Source of the DNA: Niabella sp.
GTDB taxonomy: Bacteria; Bacteroidota; Bacteroidia; Chitinophagales; Chitinophagaceae
Length of the DNA: 64,000 nt
Direction of reading: 5' to 3'
NCBI RefSeq assembly: GCF_030150205.1
Contig: NZ_JASLGT010000005.1
Coordinates: 1-64,000 of the forward strand
The stretch's first letter is position 1. Every line of letters starts with the position of its first letter. Under the pieces are notes generated by a model. The model saw nothing but the letters and a program-made list of their open reading frames with translations. It ran no database searches and was not told where the DNA came from. This document shows, one piece after another, positions 44,037 through 53,652 of this stretch. A program made the position numbers and the translations under genes.

Positions 44037-45206
44037 ATGACGTTAAAATGCTCCTTTACGCTGATATTAGGAACGATGTTCTTCTTTTCCTGCAGCACGC
44101 ATCGCCCCGTATCACAGGTTGTTCCTGTAAAAGCATCTGATCGTACCCTTTGGAACACGCGGAAGCTGGCTGCTTTTGAACAGCGGTTGGAACAGCTGCG
44201 CCAACGGTATCATATCCCCGGCATTTCGGCTGGTATTGTAAATGAAAAGCAACTGGTATGGAAAAAGGGTTTTGGTTATGCGGATATGGACCGCCGGACA
44301 CTGCCAGACGAGCATACCGTATACCATATTGCGTCTGTTACCAAAACGTTCGGGTCGATCATTTTTATGCAGCAGGTGGCCGCAGGAAGGCTGCAGCTCA
44401 ATGACCCTGTCAGTAAGTATGGGATTAACCTGGGTGCCCGGTGGGGCAGTGATCCGCGCATCCGTTTACGGCACCTGATGACGCATACGGCAATGGGCAA
44501 TACGTTTAACGGTTTTAAACCCGGTTATGTATTCCGGTACAATGGTGGCTGGTATGGAGAAATCGGGAAAGCCATTGCCCGGGCTTCCGGCCATTCGTTT
44601 GGTGCATTGCTGATGCAGGAGATCATTTTGCCGCTCCATATGAAGGAAACGGTGCCCAGTACAGACGATAGTGCGGCTTTTGCATTAACAGGCTATAACA
44701 AGACCGCCTTTCTTGAGAAAGTAGCGCCACCTTATGACTGGAAACGCGGAAAACTGGAGCGGGTACGCTTCCAATATGGATTTAATCCCGCCGCCGGTAT
44801 AATGAGCAGCGTAGCCGACCTGGCCCTGTATACGGTTGCTATTGATGAAAAACGGTTCCTGTCAGACAGCAGCTGGCAACAGGTTACTACCCCCTACGTA
44901 ACACCCAGGGGAAAAACCATCCAATACGGATTGGGATGGTTTATAAAAGAATACAAAGGCATGAAGCTTTTATGGCATACGGGCTGGTGGCTGGGTTATT
45001 CCGCTCTTTTTGTAAAGATTCCGCAGAAGGATCTGACCTTTATCATACTGGCTAATTCGCAAGACCTGAGCCGGCCGTTTTATCATATCGTAAAGCCCAT
45101 TCCCGGCCTGGGTTTCGGGTTCTTTAACCCGTTCCGGCGCAACCTGAATAAAACATTGAAGGCTTCCGGCTTTGCAGCGGCTTTCCTGGATCTGTTTGCA
45201 GATTAA
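44037..45206 (+). CDS. Serine hydrolase lipoprotein, class C beta-lactamase fold
   Basis: The 389-residue protein has a lipoprotein signal peptide with the lipobox FFSC (Cys19). The beta-lactamase/DD-peptidase fold is shown by the SxxK motif SVTK (Ser100, Lys103), the HTG triad in LLWHTGWWLG and the usual surrounding FGYADMDRRT and MTHTAMG segments. The middle YxN motif is not standard: the position reads YNGGWYGEIG, with Asn at +1 instead of +2. The family includes beta-lactamases, esterases and D-aminopeptidases; the substrate here is unknown. It would act in the periplasm. Its stop overlaps the convergent transsulfuration gene by four bases. Confidence 0.85.
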   Translation: MTLKCSFTLILGTMFFFSCSTHRPVSQVVPVKASDRTLWNTRKLAAFEQRLEQLRQRYHIPGISAGIVNEKQLVWKKGFGYADMDRRTLPDEHTVYHIASVTKTFGSIIFMQQVAAGRLQLNDPVSKYGINLGARWGSDPRIRLRHLMTHTAMGNTFNGFKPGYVFRYNGGWYGEIGKAIARASGHSFGALLMQEIILPLHMKETVPSTDDSAAFALTGYNKTAFLEKVAPPYDWKRGKLERVRFQYGFNPAAGIMSSVADLALYTVAIDEKRFLSDSSWQQVTTPYVTPRGKTIQYGLGWFIKEYKGMKLLWHTGWWLGYSALFVKIPQKDLTFIILANSQDLSRPFYHIVKPIPGLGFGFFNPFRRNLNKTLKASGFAAAFLDLFAD

Positions 45207-46444
45207 GCCGGCAACCCTGAAAGCGCCTGCTCAAGATCTGCGAGAATGTCTTCCAGAGCTTCTATGCCCACACTCATGCGTATCAGCCCGTCTGTAATAC
45301 CGGCCTTCAATCGCTCCTCCGGTTTCATGATGGCATGCGACATGGATGCGGGGTGCGAGATCAATGTGTCTACCGTGCCTAATGATACAGCGCGGGTGCA
45401 CATCCGCAAACGGTTGATGAATTGTTTACCTGCAGCAATGCCGCCCGTCAGCTCAAAACTCAGTACGGCACCGGGGTATCGCATCTGGCGGGTGCTTAAA
45501 GCATAATCAGGATGCGTTTTTAGCCCGTTGTAATTCACTTTTGCTACTGAAGGGTGCGCATCCAGCCACTCCGCCACGCGTTCTGCATTGGCGCTATGTT
45601 GCCGCATCCGGAGGGGAAGTGTTTTGATGCCGTTGATCAGTAAAAACGCATCAAAGGCATTGGCATTAGCGCCCAGCAACTTAAAGACTTTTGTGGCAGT
45701 TGTTTTCATAAAGTCAAGGTCCTTTCCAACCAGCACGCCGCCAATAGCCGTGCCATGGCCGTTTAAAAATTTGGTTGTGGAGTGATATACAAAATCAACG
45801 CCCAGCGCAAAGGGCTGCTGCAGGTACGGAGTAGCGAAGGTATTGTCTACACTTACTTTTATTTTATAAGGTGTTGCCAGTTTACAAATGGCCCCGATAT
45901 CGGTACAACCCATCAGCGGGTTTGTGGGCGATTCGATATGAATCAGCCGGATCTGCGGATGCTGTTGCAACGCTTCCTCCACTGCCTTCAGGTCAGAAAG
46001 GTCTATAAATAACGTTTGTATTCCGGACCGGGCTAAGAGATAAGCAAAAAATTCGTGTGTGCCGCCATACAGGGCCGTATTGGTCAGCACCATATCGCCG
46101 CTTTTTAGCAAGGAAAAGCAAAGGGTGGAAAGTGCACCCTGGCCACTGGCATGCAGCAATGCTTTTAGTTCCAGCGCTGCTCCCTGCGCGTTTTTTAATC
46201 CGAATGCTTCCAGTGCGGCGATCAGCTTTTCGGCCGCTGTTGTGGTGGGATTGGCAAAACGGGAATAAATATAGCCGGGCTCGGTTGCCGCAAACCGGTT
46301 CATACCCTGTTCGGCACTGTCGAATACAAAGGTGGAAGTAGCATAAATGGGAATGGCGTGGCTGTGCAGGCTTCCCTCATCGTGAATGCTGTGAATGGCT
46401 GCAGAACAAATATCTTCAAAGCGTTGCGGTTGATCAGATGTCAT
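45203..46444 (-). CDS. PLP-dependent trans-sulfuration enzyme (cystathionine gamma-synthase / beta-lyase family)
   Basis: The 413-residue enzyme has the typical N-terminal SIHDEGSLHSHAIPIYATSTFVF, the SRFANPTTTAAEKLIAALE segment and the PLP lysine at residue 225 in HSTTKFLNGHGTAIGG. The tyrosine loop reads LYGGTHEFF; the cysteine that marks methionine gamma-lyase is a glycine here, so a cystathionine synthase/lyase or homocysteine synthase role is more likely. Substrate choice within the family cannot be told from sequence by eye. The gene is alone; no SAM riboswitch was recognised in its leader. Confidence 0.88.
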   Translation of the reverse strand: MTSDQPQRFEDICSAAIHSIHDEGSLHSHAIPIYATSTFVFDSAEQGMNRFAATEPGYIYSRFANPTTTAAEKLIAALEAFGLKNAQGAALELKALLHASGQGALSTLCFSLLKSGDMVLTNTALYGGTHEFFAYLLARSGIQTLFIDLSDLKAVEEALQQHPQIRLIHIESPTNPLMGCTDIGAICKLATPYKIKVSVDNTFATPYLQQPFALGVDFVYHSTTKFLNGHGTAIGGVLVGKDLDFMKTTATKVFKLLGANANAFDAFLLINGIKTLPLRMRQHSANAERVAEWLDAHPSVAKVNYNGLKTHPDYALSTRQMRYPGAVLSFELTGGIAAGKQFINRLRMCTRAVSLGTVDTLISHPASMSHAIMKPEERLKAGITDGLIRMSVGIEALEDILADLEQALSGLPA

Positions 46445-47233
46445 TTTTATGAGGCATTTTTAATTTGGATGCGCTTTACCAACAGGCTTCTTTTTTTAAA
46501 ACGGTGCCACCGGTTGTTTGAATTGGTGCACAGTTGCAGAAGCATTTTTATAAAAGCGGCATTGTCTGTGAAATTACCGGTATTTATGAAGAAGTCCGGA
46601 ACGGCTATTGCCTTTGATGTTTATGATCCCTGGCTGCCAAAAGCAGCGCCGGTTAAAACGGAAGAGCGTCTGGCCCCGGGCGTGGAGCCAGGCAATCCAA
46701 AAATCCGGATTCCCCGGTGAAGGTAACAAAAAATGTAATTGGCTATAAAGTGCGGGCGTTGAGTCATATGTGGCAGTTGCACGACTAAAAAAATATAAAT
46801 ATCAGGGCGACGCATTCCAGGCATGCATATTTTAATAAAAACTTTTAGTCCCCAATAGATAAAGGGCCGGTTTCGGATTACCGGGCCTGAAACAAATTCC
46901 GCACATGGAAAATAGCATCATTTTTTAAAATATTCGCCCCTGCACGAGTCTAAAAAGCACTTTAAAAAGGTTCAATAATCTTTCCTGAATTTAAACAGGA
47001 TGAAGATAGCAAACGACCTTTATTTTGTTAAAAAATTGATTTTCTAACATTTTTTTGATTCTATTTAACATTGGGTTAACATTAGTGAATTATTTTTAAT
47101 TTTTATTTAATTATTAAAATATTTTATTTTCTTTCATTTTATTTTAGTTATTTGCGGCAACGATTGTACGGCCTTTGCCCTTATACGAGCAGCCAACCAG
47201 AATATATAAAGTAAACTTAAACTAAACAATCAC
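46445..47233. promoter_or_regulatory. 790-base gap upstream of the susCD operon
   Basis: No credible gene. The part 46445-46980 has normal base composition and one imperfect GC stem (46862-46891, arms AGGGCCGG and CCGGGCCT with one mismatch). From 46985 to 47160 it is very AT-rich. The susC promoter must lie in this AT-rich stretch or just after it; I could not fix a -7/-33 pair. Confidence 0.45.
47045..47083. promoter_or_regulatory. Three phased TAACATT repeats upstream of susC
   Basis: TAACATT occurs at 47045-47051, 47066-47072 and 47077-47083, so starts are 21 and 11 bases apart, about two and one helical turns. The last two copies share the longer TTAACATT. They lie about 150 bases before the SusC start and may bind a regulator. 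Confidence 0.4.
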
Positions 47234-50200
47234 ATGTTTCTAAAGAGACTATTAGGACCTCTTTTGCTGATTTTTTGTGTTGCAACAGGATTTGCGCAAA
47301 CCAGGAATATCACAGGAGTTGTAAAAAATGCAGATGATGGTACCGTTATCGGAGGAGTTACCATCACCAACCTCAAAACGAGCTTTCAAACAGCATCGAA
47401 CCAGAACGGGGAATTTAAAATAGACGCAGCTTCAGGCGACTCGATTTTATTTTCTCACGTAGGACGGAAAGATCAAACCGTTGTGATTGCGGAAAAAAGC
47501 ATTCTTGAGGTTATAATGTATGCCGGTAAAAGTGAGATGGATGAAGTAACCATCGTGGCCTTTGGTAAACAGAAAAAAACCAGTGTGGTAGGCGCGGTAA
47601 CGACGGTAAGTGTAGAAGATCTCCGAATCCCTTCTTCTAATTTTACCAGTTCTTTTGCCGGCCGTATTCCGGGGATGATCTCATTTTCGCCTTCGGGCGA
47701 GCCCGGTGCGGACAACGCCCAGTTCTTTATCCGGGGGGTAACCACCTTCGGGTACCAGGCTTCCCCGCTCATTTTGATTGATGGATTTGAATCTTCTACG
47801 GATGTTTTGGCCCGTCTTCAGCCGGATGATATTGAGTCGTTCTCTATTTTAAAAGATGCATCGGCCACCGTATTATATGGCGCCCGCGGGGCCAACGGTA
47901 TCATCATGGTAAATACCAAGTCGGGAAAAGAAGGGCCGGTAAAGCTGAGCGCCCGTTTCGATATGAACGTGAGCGCATCCTCAAGAATTCCAAAAATGCT
48001 GGATGGGGTATCTTACATGAAACTCTATAATGAAGCCCGTATATCCAGGGATCCTATATTGGGGGCCTATTATTCCGAACAAAAAATTCAGTCAACAGCC
48101 AGCGGAGAAAATCCGATGATTTTTCCAAACATCGACTGGTATAAAACGCTGTTTAACCCAACCACACAAAATAAAAAGCTCAACTTAAATATCAACGGTG
48201 GCGGACAGGTGGCTACGTATTATGTGGCCCTTGGTATTGATAAAGAATCGGGGTTGTTAAAGGTAGACAAACGGAATAATTTTAATAACAATATCGATAT
48301 CAGCCGGTTTTACATCCGCTCCAACGTAATCTTTAAACTAACGCCTACTACCAAGCTGGATACAAGGATCCAGGGACGTTTTGAACGGTATAACGGTCCG
48401 TTTGTTTCTGCTACCGATGTATACAATATGGTAATGAATACCAACCCGGTAGATTTTCCGGCTACTTATGAGCGGGATGAAAAACATTCCAGTGCAGACT
48501 ATACCTTGTTTGGAAATACCTATTTGGGAGGGGCGCTGAAACGCAACCCTTACGCAGAAATGGTGCGGGGTTATGAAGGACGCAATGAAAGCGATATTAC
48601 GACCAATGCTACGCTTTACCAGGATCTGAGGTTTATTACCCGGGGTTTAAAACTGGAAGCCCGTGCTTCGGTAGATACCTGGAGCAAATATTCCGGCCGC
48701 CGCAGTTATAATCCTTATTATTTCGACCTCGAAAGCTATAACCAGGTTACCGGGAGGTATACGCTGTTTGATCTGAACCCGAATGGCGGCAGCCCCTACC
48801 TTGGAAACGTACTTCCCGGAAGGGATGCCAACGGGCACTATTACTTTCAGGTGATGCTGAACTATGACCGTACTTTTGGTAAACACAGTGTTGGGTTAAT
48901 GACGGTGGGCATGTCGGATGAAAAACTGCTGACTGCGGGCAATAGTAATTCGATTTATGAAACGCTCCCGGAACGGAACCTGGGTAATTCAGGCCGGGCA
49001 ACATATAACTATGACAACCGGTATTTCTTTGAATTTACGTACGGATACAATGGCTCCGAAAAATTCTCAAGCAATACCCGTTTTGGATTTTTTCCTTCCT
49101 TTGGAGGAGGCTGGTTGGCTTCGAATGAAAACTTTTGGGAACCCATAAAAGATATAATAAGTACATTAAAATTCAGAGGCACCTGGGGATTGGTGGGTAA
49201 TGACGCAATTGCAGGCCGCAGTGGCCGTTTCTTTTACCTGTCTGATATCTCACTTGGAGGAGGCGAATACCGCTGGGGTAGTTCCTTTATGAATGCTTAT
49301 CCTGGTTATACTATAAACCGCTATGCAAATCCGGATATTACCTGGGAGCTTTCCAAAAAACTGAACCTGGGAATGGATCTGAACCTGTTTAAAGATGCCG
49401 TGAAATTTCAGATCGATTTTTACCGGGATATGAGGACTGGAATTTACATGCAGCGCCAGAATTTTCCAGCTACTGCAGGTCTGGAAGCTTCTATCAGCGG
49501 AAACGTGGGAAAGGTTGATTCAAAAGGATTCGAAGCGCATATAGATTATAGTAAATCATTTCAAAACGGCCTGATGGTTCAGGTGATGGGTAACTTTACC
49601 TATGCCACCAATAAGCTGGTGGAAATAGATGAGAAGAATTATCCCGATGCCTATCTGAGACGCCTGGGAAGCAATATTAATCAGCAATGGGGTTTGGTAG
49701 CGGAGCGGCTTTTTGTAGATTCTGCAGAAATTGCCAACTCTCCCAAACAGGATTTTGGCCGGTACATGGCCGGAGATATTAAATACAAAGATGTAAATGG
49801 AGATGGGGTGATCAACTCCAACGACCGGGTGGCCATGGGTTATCCTACCGTTCCGGAGATCCAGTACGGTTTTGGCGCTTCAGCTTCCTATAAAAATTTT
49901 GATCTGAACTTTTTCTTCCAGGGTAATTCGAGGGTTTCTTTCTTTATTGATGCTACCGCTAACCTTTCCAGCACTACTGCGGGGATCGCACCCTTTGCCT
50001 TCAGAAGAAATGCCTTGGCGATTATTGCAGATGACCACTGGAGCGAAACCAACCCCGATATCCATGCCTTTTGGCCCCGCCTTTCTACCGAGCCGATGGA
50101 GAACAATACACAACAGTCATCCTGGTGGCTGAGAGACGGATCTTTTTTACGGTTAAAGAAAGTAGAGGTTGGATATAGCCCCCCCGCATCCTTGCTGAAA

Positions 50201-50356
50201 CGGGTTGGCATTGCACGCGGCACCCGGATGTACGTAAGTACGGAAAATGCAGCGGTATTCAGTGCATTTAAACTCTGGGACCCGGAAATGGGACGAAAAG
50301 GATTGGGCTATCCTCCTAACAGAAGATTTGCCGCAGGAATTCAAGTGATGTTCTAA
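47234..50356 (+). CDS. SusC/RagA family TonB-linked outer membrane protein
   Basis: The 1,040-residue receptor has a signal peptide (MFLKRLLGPLLLIFCVATGFAQ), a carboxypeptidase-like regulatory domain (about 24-105; VVKNADDGTVIGGVTI), a plug with the SusC signature DGFESSTDVLARLQPDDIESFSILKDASATVLYGARGANGIIMV (about 180-225), and a C-terminal beta barrel that finishes with the aromatic NRRFAAGIQVMF. It imports a substrate, usually an oligosaccharide, through the outer membrane using TonB energy, with the SusD partner as a lid. It is the first gene of a four-gene operon (to 55329). No dedicated enzyme or regulator is adjacent. Confidence 0.93.
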   Translation: MFLKRLLGPLLLIFCVATGFAQTRNITGVVKNADDGTVIGGVTITNLKTSFQTASNQNGEFKIDAASGDSILFSHVGRKDQTVVIAEKSILEVIMYAGKSEMDEVTIVAFGKQKKTSVVGAVTTVSVEDLRIPSSNFTSSFAGRIPGMISFSPSGEPGADNAQFFIRGVTTFGYQASPLILIDGFESSTDVLARLQPDDIESFSILKDASATVLYGARGANGIIMVNTKSGKEGPVKLSARFDMNVSASSRIPKMLDGVSYMKLYNEARISRDPILGAYYSEQKIQSTASGENPMIFPNIDWYKTLFNPTTQNKKLNLNINGGGQVATYYVALGIDKESGLLKVDKRNNFNNNIDISRFYIRSNVIFKLTPTTKLDTRIQGRFERYNGPFVSATDVYNMVMNTNPVDFPATYERDEKHSSADYTLFGNTYLGGALKRNPYAEMVRGYEGRNESDITTNATLYQDLRFITRGLKLEARASVDTWSKYSGRRSYNPYYFDLESYNQVTGRYTLFDLNPNGGSPYLGNVLPGRDANGHYYFQVMLNYDRTFGKHSVGLMTVGMSDEKLLTAGNSNSIYETLPERNLGNSGRATYNYDNRYFFEFTYGYNGSEKFSSNTRFGFFPSFGGGWLASNENFWEPIKDIISTLKFRGTWGLVGNDAIAGRSGRFFYLSDISLGGGEYRWGSSFMNAYPGYTINRYANPDITWELSKKLNLGMDLNLFKDAVKFQIDFYRDMRTGIYMQRQNFPATAGLEASISGNVGKVDSKGFEAHIDYSKSFQNGLMVQVMGNFTYATNKLVEIDEKNYPDAYLRRLGSNINQQWGLVAERLFVDSAEIANSPKQDFGRYMAGDIKYKDVNGDGVINSNDRVAMGYPTVPEIQYGFGASASYKNFDLNFFFQGNSRVSFFIDATANLSSTTAGIAPFAFRRNALAIIADDHWSETNPDIHAFWPRLSTEPMENNTQQSSWWLRDGSFLRLKKVEVGYSPPASLLKRVGIARGTRMYVSTENAAVFSAFKLWDPEMGRKGLGYPPNRRFAAGIQVMF

Positions 50357-50367
50357 AAAAAATAACT

Positions 50368-52326
50368 ATGAAATTATATAAAAATATACTATTTGCTCTT
50401 TTGCTGACCGGCGGGTTTTCCTGCTCCAAGTTCCTGGACGTGGTACCGGATAATACCATGCGGCTTGAAAATATATTTCAGAAAAAAGAAGATGCCTGGA
50501 ATGCCCTGGCCAAGGTATACAGCTATATGCCTGCGGATGATAATACGCACAATACCTCCTGGCTGCTCGGCGATGAATGGATCGGGCGCCTGGATTTAAA
50601 TGATGTTACCGGCAATGTTCACGGAATAAGGATTATGCGGGGGTTACAGTCAAAATCTTCTCCGCAGCTGGGCTACTGGTCGGGCAGTAATGGCGGTACC
50701 CCGCTTTACCAGGGCATTCGTCAGTGTGATGTGTTTTTACAAAATATCGACCGGGTAAACGATATGACAGAATCTGACCGGAACGACTGGAAGGCGCAGG
50801 TGAAAATGATGAAAGCCTACTACGTTTTTCAATTGATACGTTATTACGGTCCGGTGGTGCTGCCCACCAAAATGGCTACTCCCGAATCATCGAAGGAAGA
50901 GCTTTTTATTCCCCGTTCAAAAGTAGAAGACTGTTTCAAATATGTACTGGACCTGATGGATGAAGCCATTCCCCAGTTAAAGGAAAGAGCAAATGAGAAC
51001 GATCTTGGACAAATTGACAAGATGATTGCCCTGGCCATTAAGGCGAAAGTGCTGTTGTTTAGAGCCAGTCCTTTTTATAATGGTAACCGGGAGTATTTTG
51101 GAGACTTTGTCGATAGTGATGGCAAACCGTTTTTCCCCATGGAATATGACCGCGAAAAATGGAAGCAGGCCATCGACGCCATTAATGCCGCCATTGTATC
51201 TGCAGAAGGAAATGGTCATGGTCTTTATACCTATCAAAAGCAGCCCTACCTGTATGATTCAGCGGCCTTCCGGCTTAATGGCGACAAAATGAAAACGCTG
51301 TACGACCTGCGCATGGTTATCTGCGATCCCTGGAACAAGGAAGTGGTATGGGGCTTCTCCAACCTGAATTATTATGGCCAGGGCGAAATAGCTCATGCCA
51401 CCAATATCCGCCTGCCGGTTGGCTATGGAGACGGGGTTACCAACTCCGCAACATTTTCCTGGCAGTGGCTGGCCGCTACTTACCAGATGGCGGAGCGTTA
51501 CTATACAAAGAACGGCTTACCCCTCGATGAGGACCGTACCTTTGATATGAACCTGAAATACGAACAATTAACCACACCCGGCGAGTCTGATCCGGAGTAC
51601 AATCAACTCAGAGGCTTTATGCAGCCCGGTGCGGAAACAATCAACCTTTATATGAACCGGGAGCCCCGCTTTTACGCCAATTTGGGCATTACCGGTGGAT
51701 TTTGGCGGGCGCATACCGTGCGGATCAATACCAAGATGTTTGCGAATTCGGATGGGGGCTTTAACTCTTCAGTAAACGCTACAGATTATTTGACCACCGG
51801 AATCGGGGTGCAAAAAATGGTACATCCGGAGTCCATGTCGGGCGCCTGGCAGCGAACCATTAAATTTCCATATCCGCTTATCAGGATGGCCGACCTGTAT
51901 TTGATGAAAGCAGAGGCATTGAACGAATACACCGGTCCAAGCAGCGAAGTTTATAATGAAATTAATAAAATACGTCGTCGTGCAGGAATACCGGACGTGG
52001 AAACCGTTTGGGCCGATCCCAGTCTTACACGCGACCCCGGTAAGCATTTAACAAAGGAAGGACTCAGAGATATTATCCTTTATGAGCGTTCCATAGAACT
52101 GGCCTTTGAAGGGCAGCATTACTGGGATATGATCCGGCAAAAACGTGCGCCGGCGGCCTTCTCTGCACCTGTTTGGGGCTGGACGGTTACAGGCGCTGAC
52201 GCCAAAACCTTCTTTAACCTGGAGGTAAAACAGCAACGGAAATTTACAATCACGGATTGCCTGTGGCCTATTGATTTGAACGAGATGAATACAAATGGCA
52301 GACTGATTCAGAACCCGGGATGGTAA
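50368..52326 (+). CDS. SusD/RagB family nutrient-binding lipoprotein
   Basis: The 652-residue lipoprotein has the lipobox FSCSKFLDV near residue 20 and the SusD-type helical N-terminus (KKEDAWNALAKVYSYM). The C-terminal RagB/SusD region contains RMADLYLMKAEALNEYTG, INKIRRRAGIPDV and YERSIELAFEGQHYWDMIRQKR, all standard landmarks. It binds the ligand at the cell surface and forms a complex with the SusC product. It starts 11 bases after susC. Confidence 0.93.
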   Translation: MKLYKNILFALLLTGGFSCSKFLDVVPDNTMRLENIFQKKEDAWNALAKVYSYMPADDNTHNTSWLLGDEWIGRLDLNDVTGNVHGIRIMRGLQSKSSPQLGYWSGSNGGTPLYQGIRQCDVFLQNIDRVNDMTESDRNDWKAQVKMMKAYYVFQLIRYYGPVVLPTKMATPESSKEELFIPRSKVEDCFKYVLDLMDEAIPQLKERANENDLGQIDKMIALAIKAKVLLFRASPFYNGNREYFGDFVDSDGKPFFPMEYDREKWKQAIDAINAAIVSAEGNGHGLYTYQKQPYLYDSAAFRLNGDKMKTLYDLRMVICDPWNKEVVWGFSNLNYYGQGEIAHATNIRLPVGYGDGVTNSATFSWQWLAATYQMAERYYTKNGLPLDEDRTFDMNLKYEQLTTPGESDPEYNQLRGFMQPGAETINLYMNREPRFYANLGITGGFWRAHTVRINTKMFANSDGGFNSSVNATDYLTTGIGVQKMVHPESMSGAWQRTIKFPYPLIRMADLYLMKAEALNEYTGPSSEVYNEINKIRRRAGIPDVETVWADPSLTRDPGKHLTKEGLRDIILYERSIELAFEGQHYWDMIRQKRAPAAFSAPVWGWTVTGADAKTFFNLEVKQQRKFTITDCLWPIDLNEMNTNGRLIQNPGW

Positions 52327-52358
52327 TTACAATATTGACAATGAAATATAAAGTTATT

Positions 52359-53630
52359 ATGGAAAAAAGAATACTTGCCTTCCAGCTGTTTTTATGCGCG
52401 CTGGTGGTCATGGGATGTTCTAAAACAGAAGGTTTTAAAACCCAGGGAAATGATAAAACGCCTCCCGGAGCTATTGTATTAAAAAAATATACCCCATTGT
52501 ATGGTGGCGCCCGCTTTTTTTACACCATCCCTTCGGATGAGGACCTGGTAGGAGTAGAAGCGGAGTATACCAACAAAAACAACCAGGTCTTCAGGTTTAT
52601 GTCTTCCTATTTTCAGGACTCGCTGGATGTTTACGGTTTTGCAAGTGTGGATCCGCAAAAGGTTAAACTCTATGCGGTGGACCGTTCCGGAAACCGCTCA
52701 CAGCCCGTGGAAGTAGATGTGGTATCCCTGGAGCCGGCTTATTCCAGAGTGGCTAACTCACTTACGGCAAGAGCCGGATTTAGCTCTTTCTTTGTGGATT
52801 GGAAAAATGAGCTGAAACAGAACATTAATGTGTATGTAGATTATGAGTTTCAGCAAAATGGCGCGGACCGGAAACTTACAACAGTGTTCTCTTCTAACAT
52901 GGAACAGGATCGCCGGTTTATCAATGACCTGGTGCTGGGTGCTAATGGTAAGGTAAAAGTGAATGTAAGGGTAGAAGATAAGTATGGCAATATGACCATA
53001 CCAATCAATAAGGGAGAATTGACCCTGCTGGAAGATGTGAAGATCCCGAAACAGGCCTGGAAGCTACCAAATGCCAACGATACCATCGGAGGTGTTCCTA
53101 TGGTTTTTGGTGACGGTCTGGAAGGAAGAACTGCAAAAGTTATAGATGGAATTATTGACCGGGGCGATAACCTGAACTTTATGCACACACAAAGCCGGGG
53201 CCGTACCGGAAAGGCGGTTGATGGAAATATGCCCTGGAACCTGATGATTGACCTGGGAGATTATTATGAGATCAGCCGGATTGTTACCGTGCAACGGCAT
53301 TCGGGCGGACTGGCGAATATAAGCCGCGGACAATATTATAAAACGGAAAACGTGGGCATTTACCGGTTCTATACCTGGGATGATAGTAAAAGTAAATGGG
53401 ATACGGTGATGCAAAAGAAAATTGATGTTCCGGTAGGTCTTACCGAGCTGGAATTTGTAAAAATGGGCGAGGCCGGCGATATGGCGTATATGTACCCAGA
53501 TGATCCCAAGTATACAAAGCCTACCCGGTGGGTTCGGTACGAGGCGGTAATGGGATTCACCAGTAACTATACCCTCGCGGATGCAAATTGCCTTTCTGAG
53601 GTAACCCTCTATGGTAGAAAAAAGAATTGA
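52359..53630 (+). CDS. DUF4959/DUF5000-type surface lipoprotein
   Basis: The 423-residue lipoprotein has a lipobox VVMGCSK (Cys near residue 20), followed by Ig-like DUF4959 and DUF5126 modules (about 30-230) and a C-terminal discoidin-like DUF5000 domain (about 235-423; MIDLGDYYEISRIVTVQRHSG and ANCLSEVTLYGR). Such proteins are usual third genes of Bacteroidota SusCD loci and are thought to bind the glycan at the surface (SGBP-like); this is family-level inference. An alternative start at 52341 adds MKYKVI. It begins 32 bases after susD. Confidence 0.78.
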   Translation: MEKRILAFQLFLCALVVMGCSKTEGFKTQGNDKTPPGAIVLKKYTPLYGGARFFYTIPSDEDLVGVEAEYTNKNNQVFRFMSSYFQDSLDVYGFASVDPQKVKLYAVDRSGNRSQPVEVDVVSLEPAYSRVANSLTARAGFSSFFVDWKNELKQNINVYVDYEFQQNGADRKLTTVFSSNMEQDRRFINDLVLGANGKVKVNVRVEDKYGNMTIPINKGELTLLEDVKIPKQAWKLPNANDTIGGVPMVFGDGLEGRTAKVIDGIIDRGDNLNFMHTQSRGRTGKAVDGNMPWNLMIDLGDYYEISRIVTVQRHSGGLANISRGQYYKTENVGIYRFYTWDDSKSKWDTVMQKKIDVPVGLTELEFVKMGEAGDMAYMYPDDPKYTKPTRWVRYEAVMGFTSNYTLADANCLSEVTLYGRKKN

Positions 53631-53652
53631 TCATTTGCCAAAAAAAGACTTT

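Noticed and set aside
46358..46720. Plus-strand frame of 120 codons before the susCD operon
   Set aside because: It starts inside the trans-sulfuration gene on the other strand and reads as random basic residues afterwards.
46862..46891. Riboswitch or attenuator in the gap before susC
   Set aside because: Only one imperfect stem was found and no known aptamer pattern could be matched.
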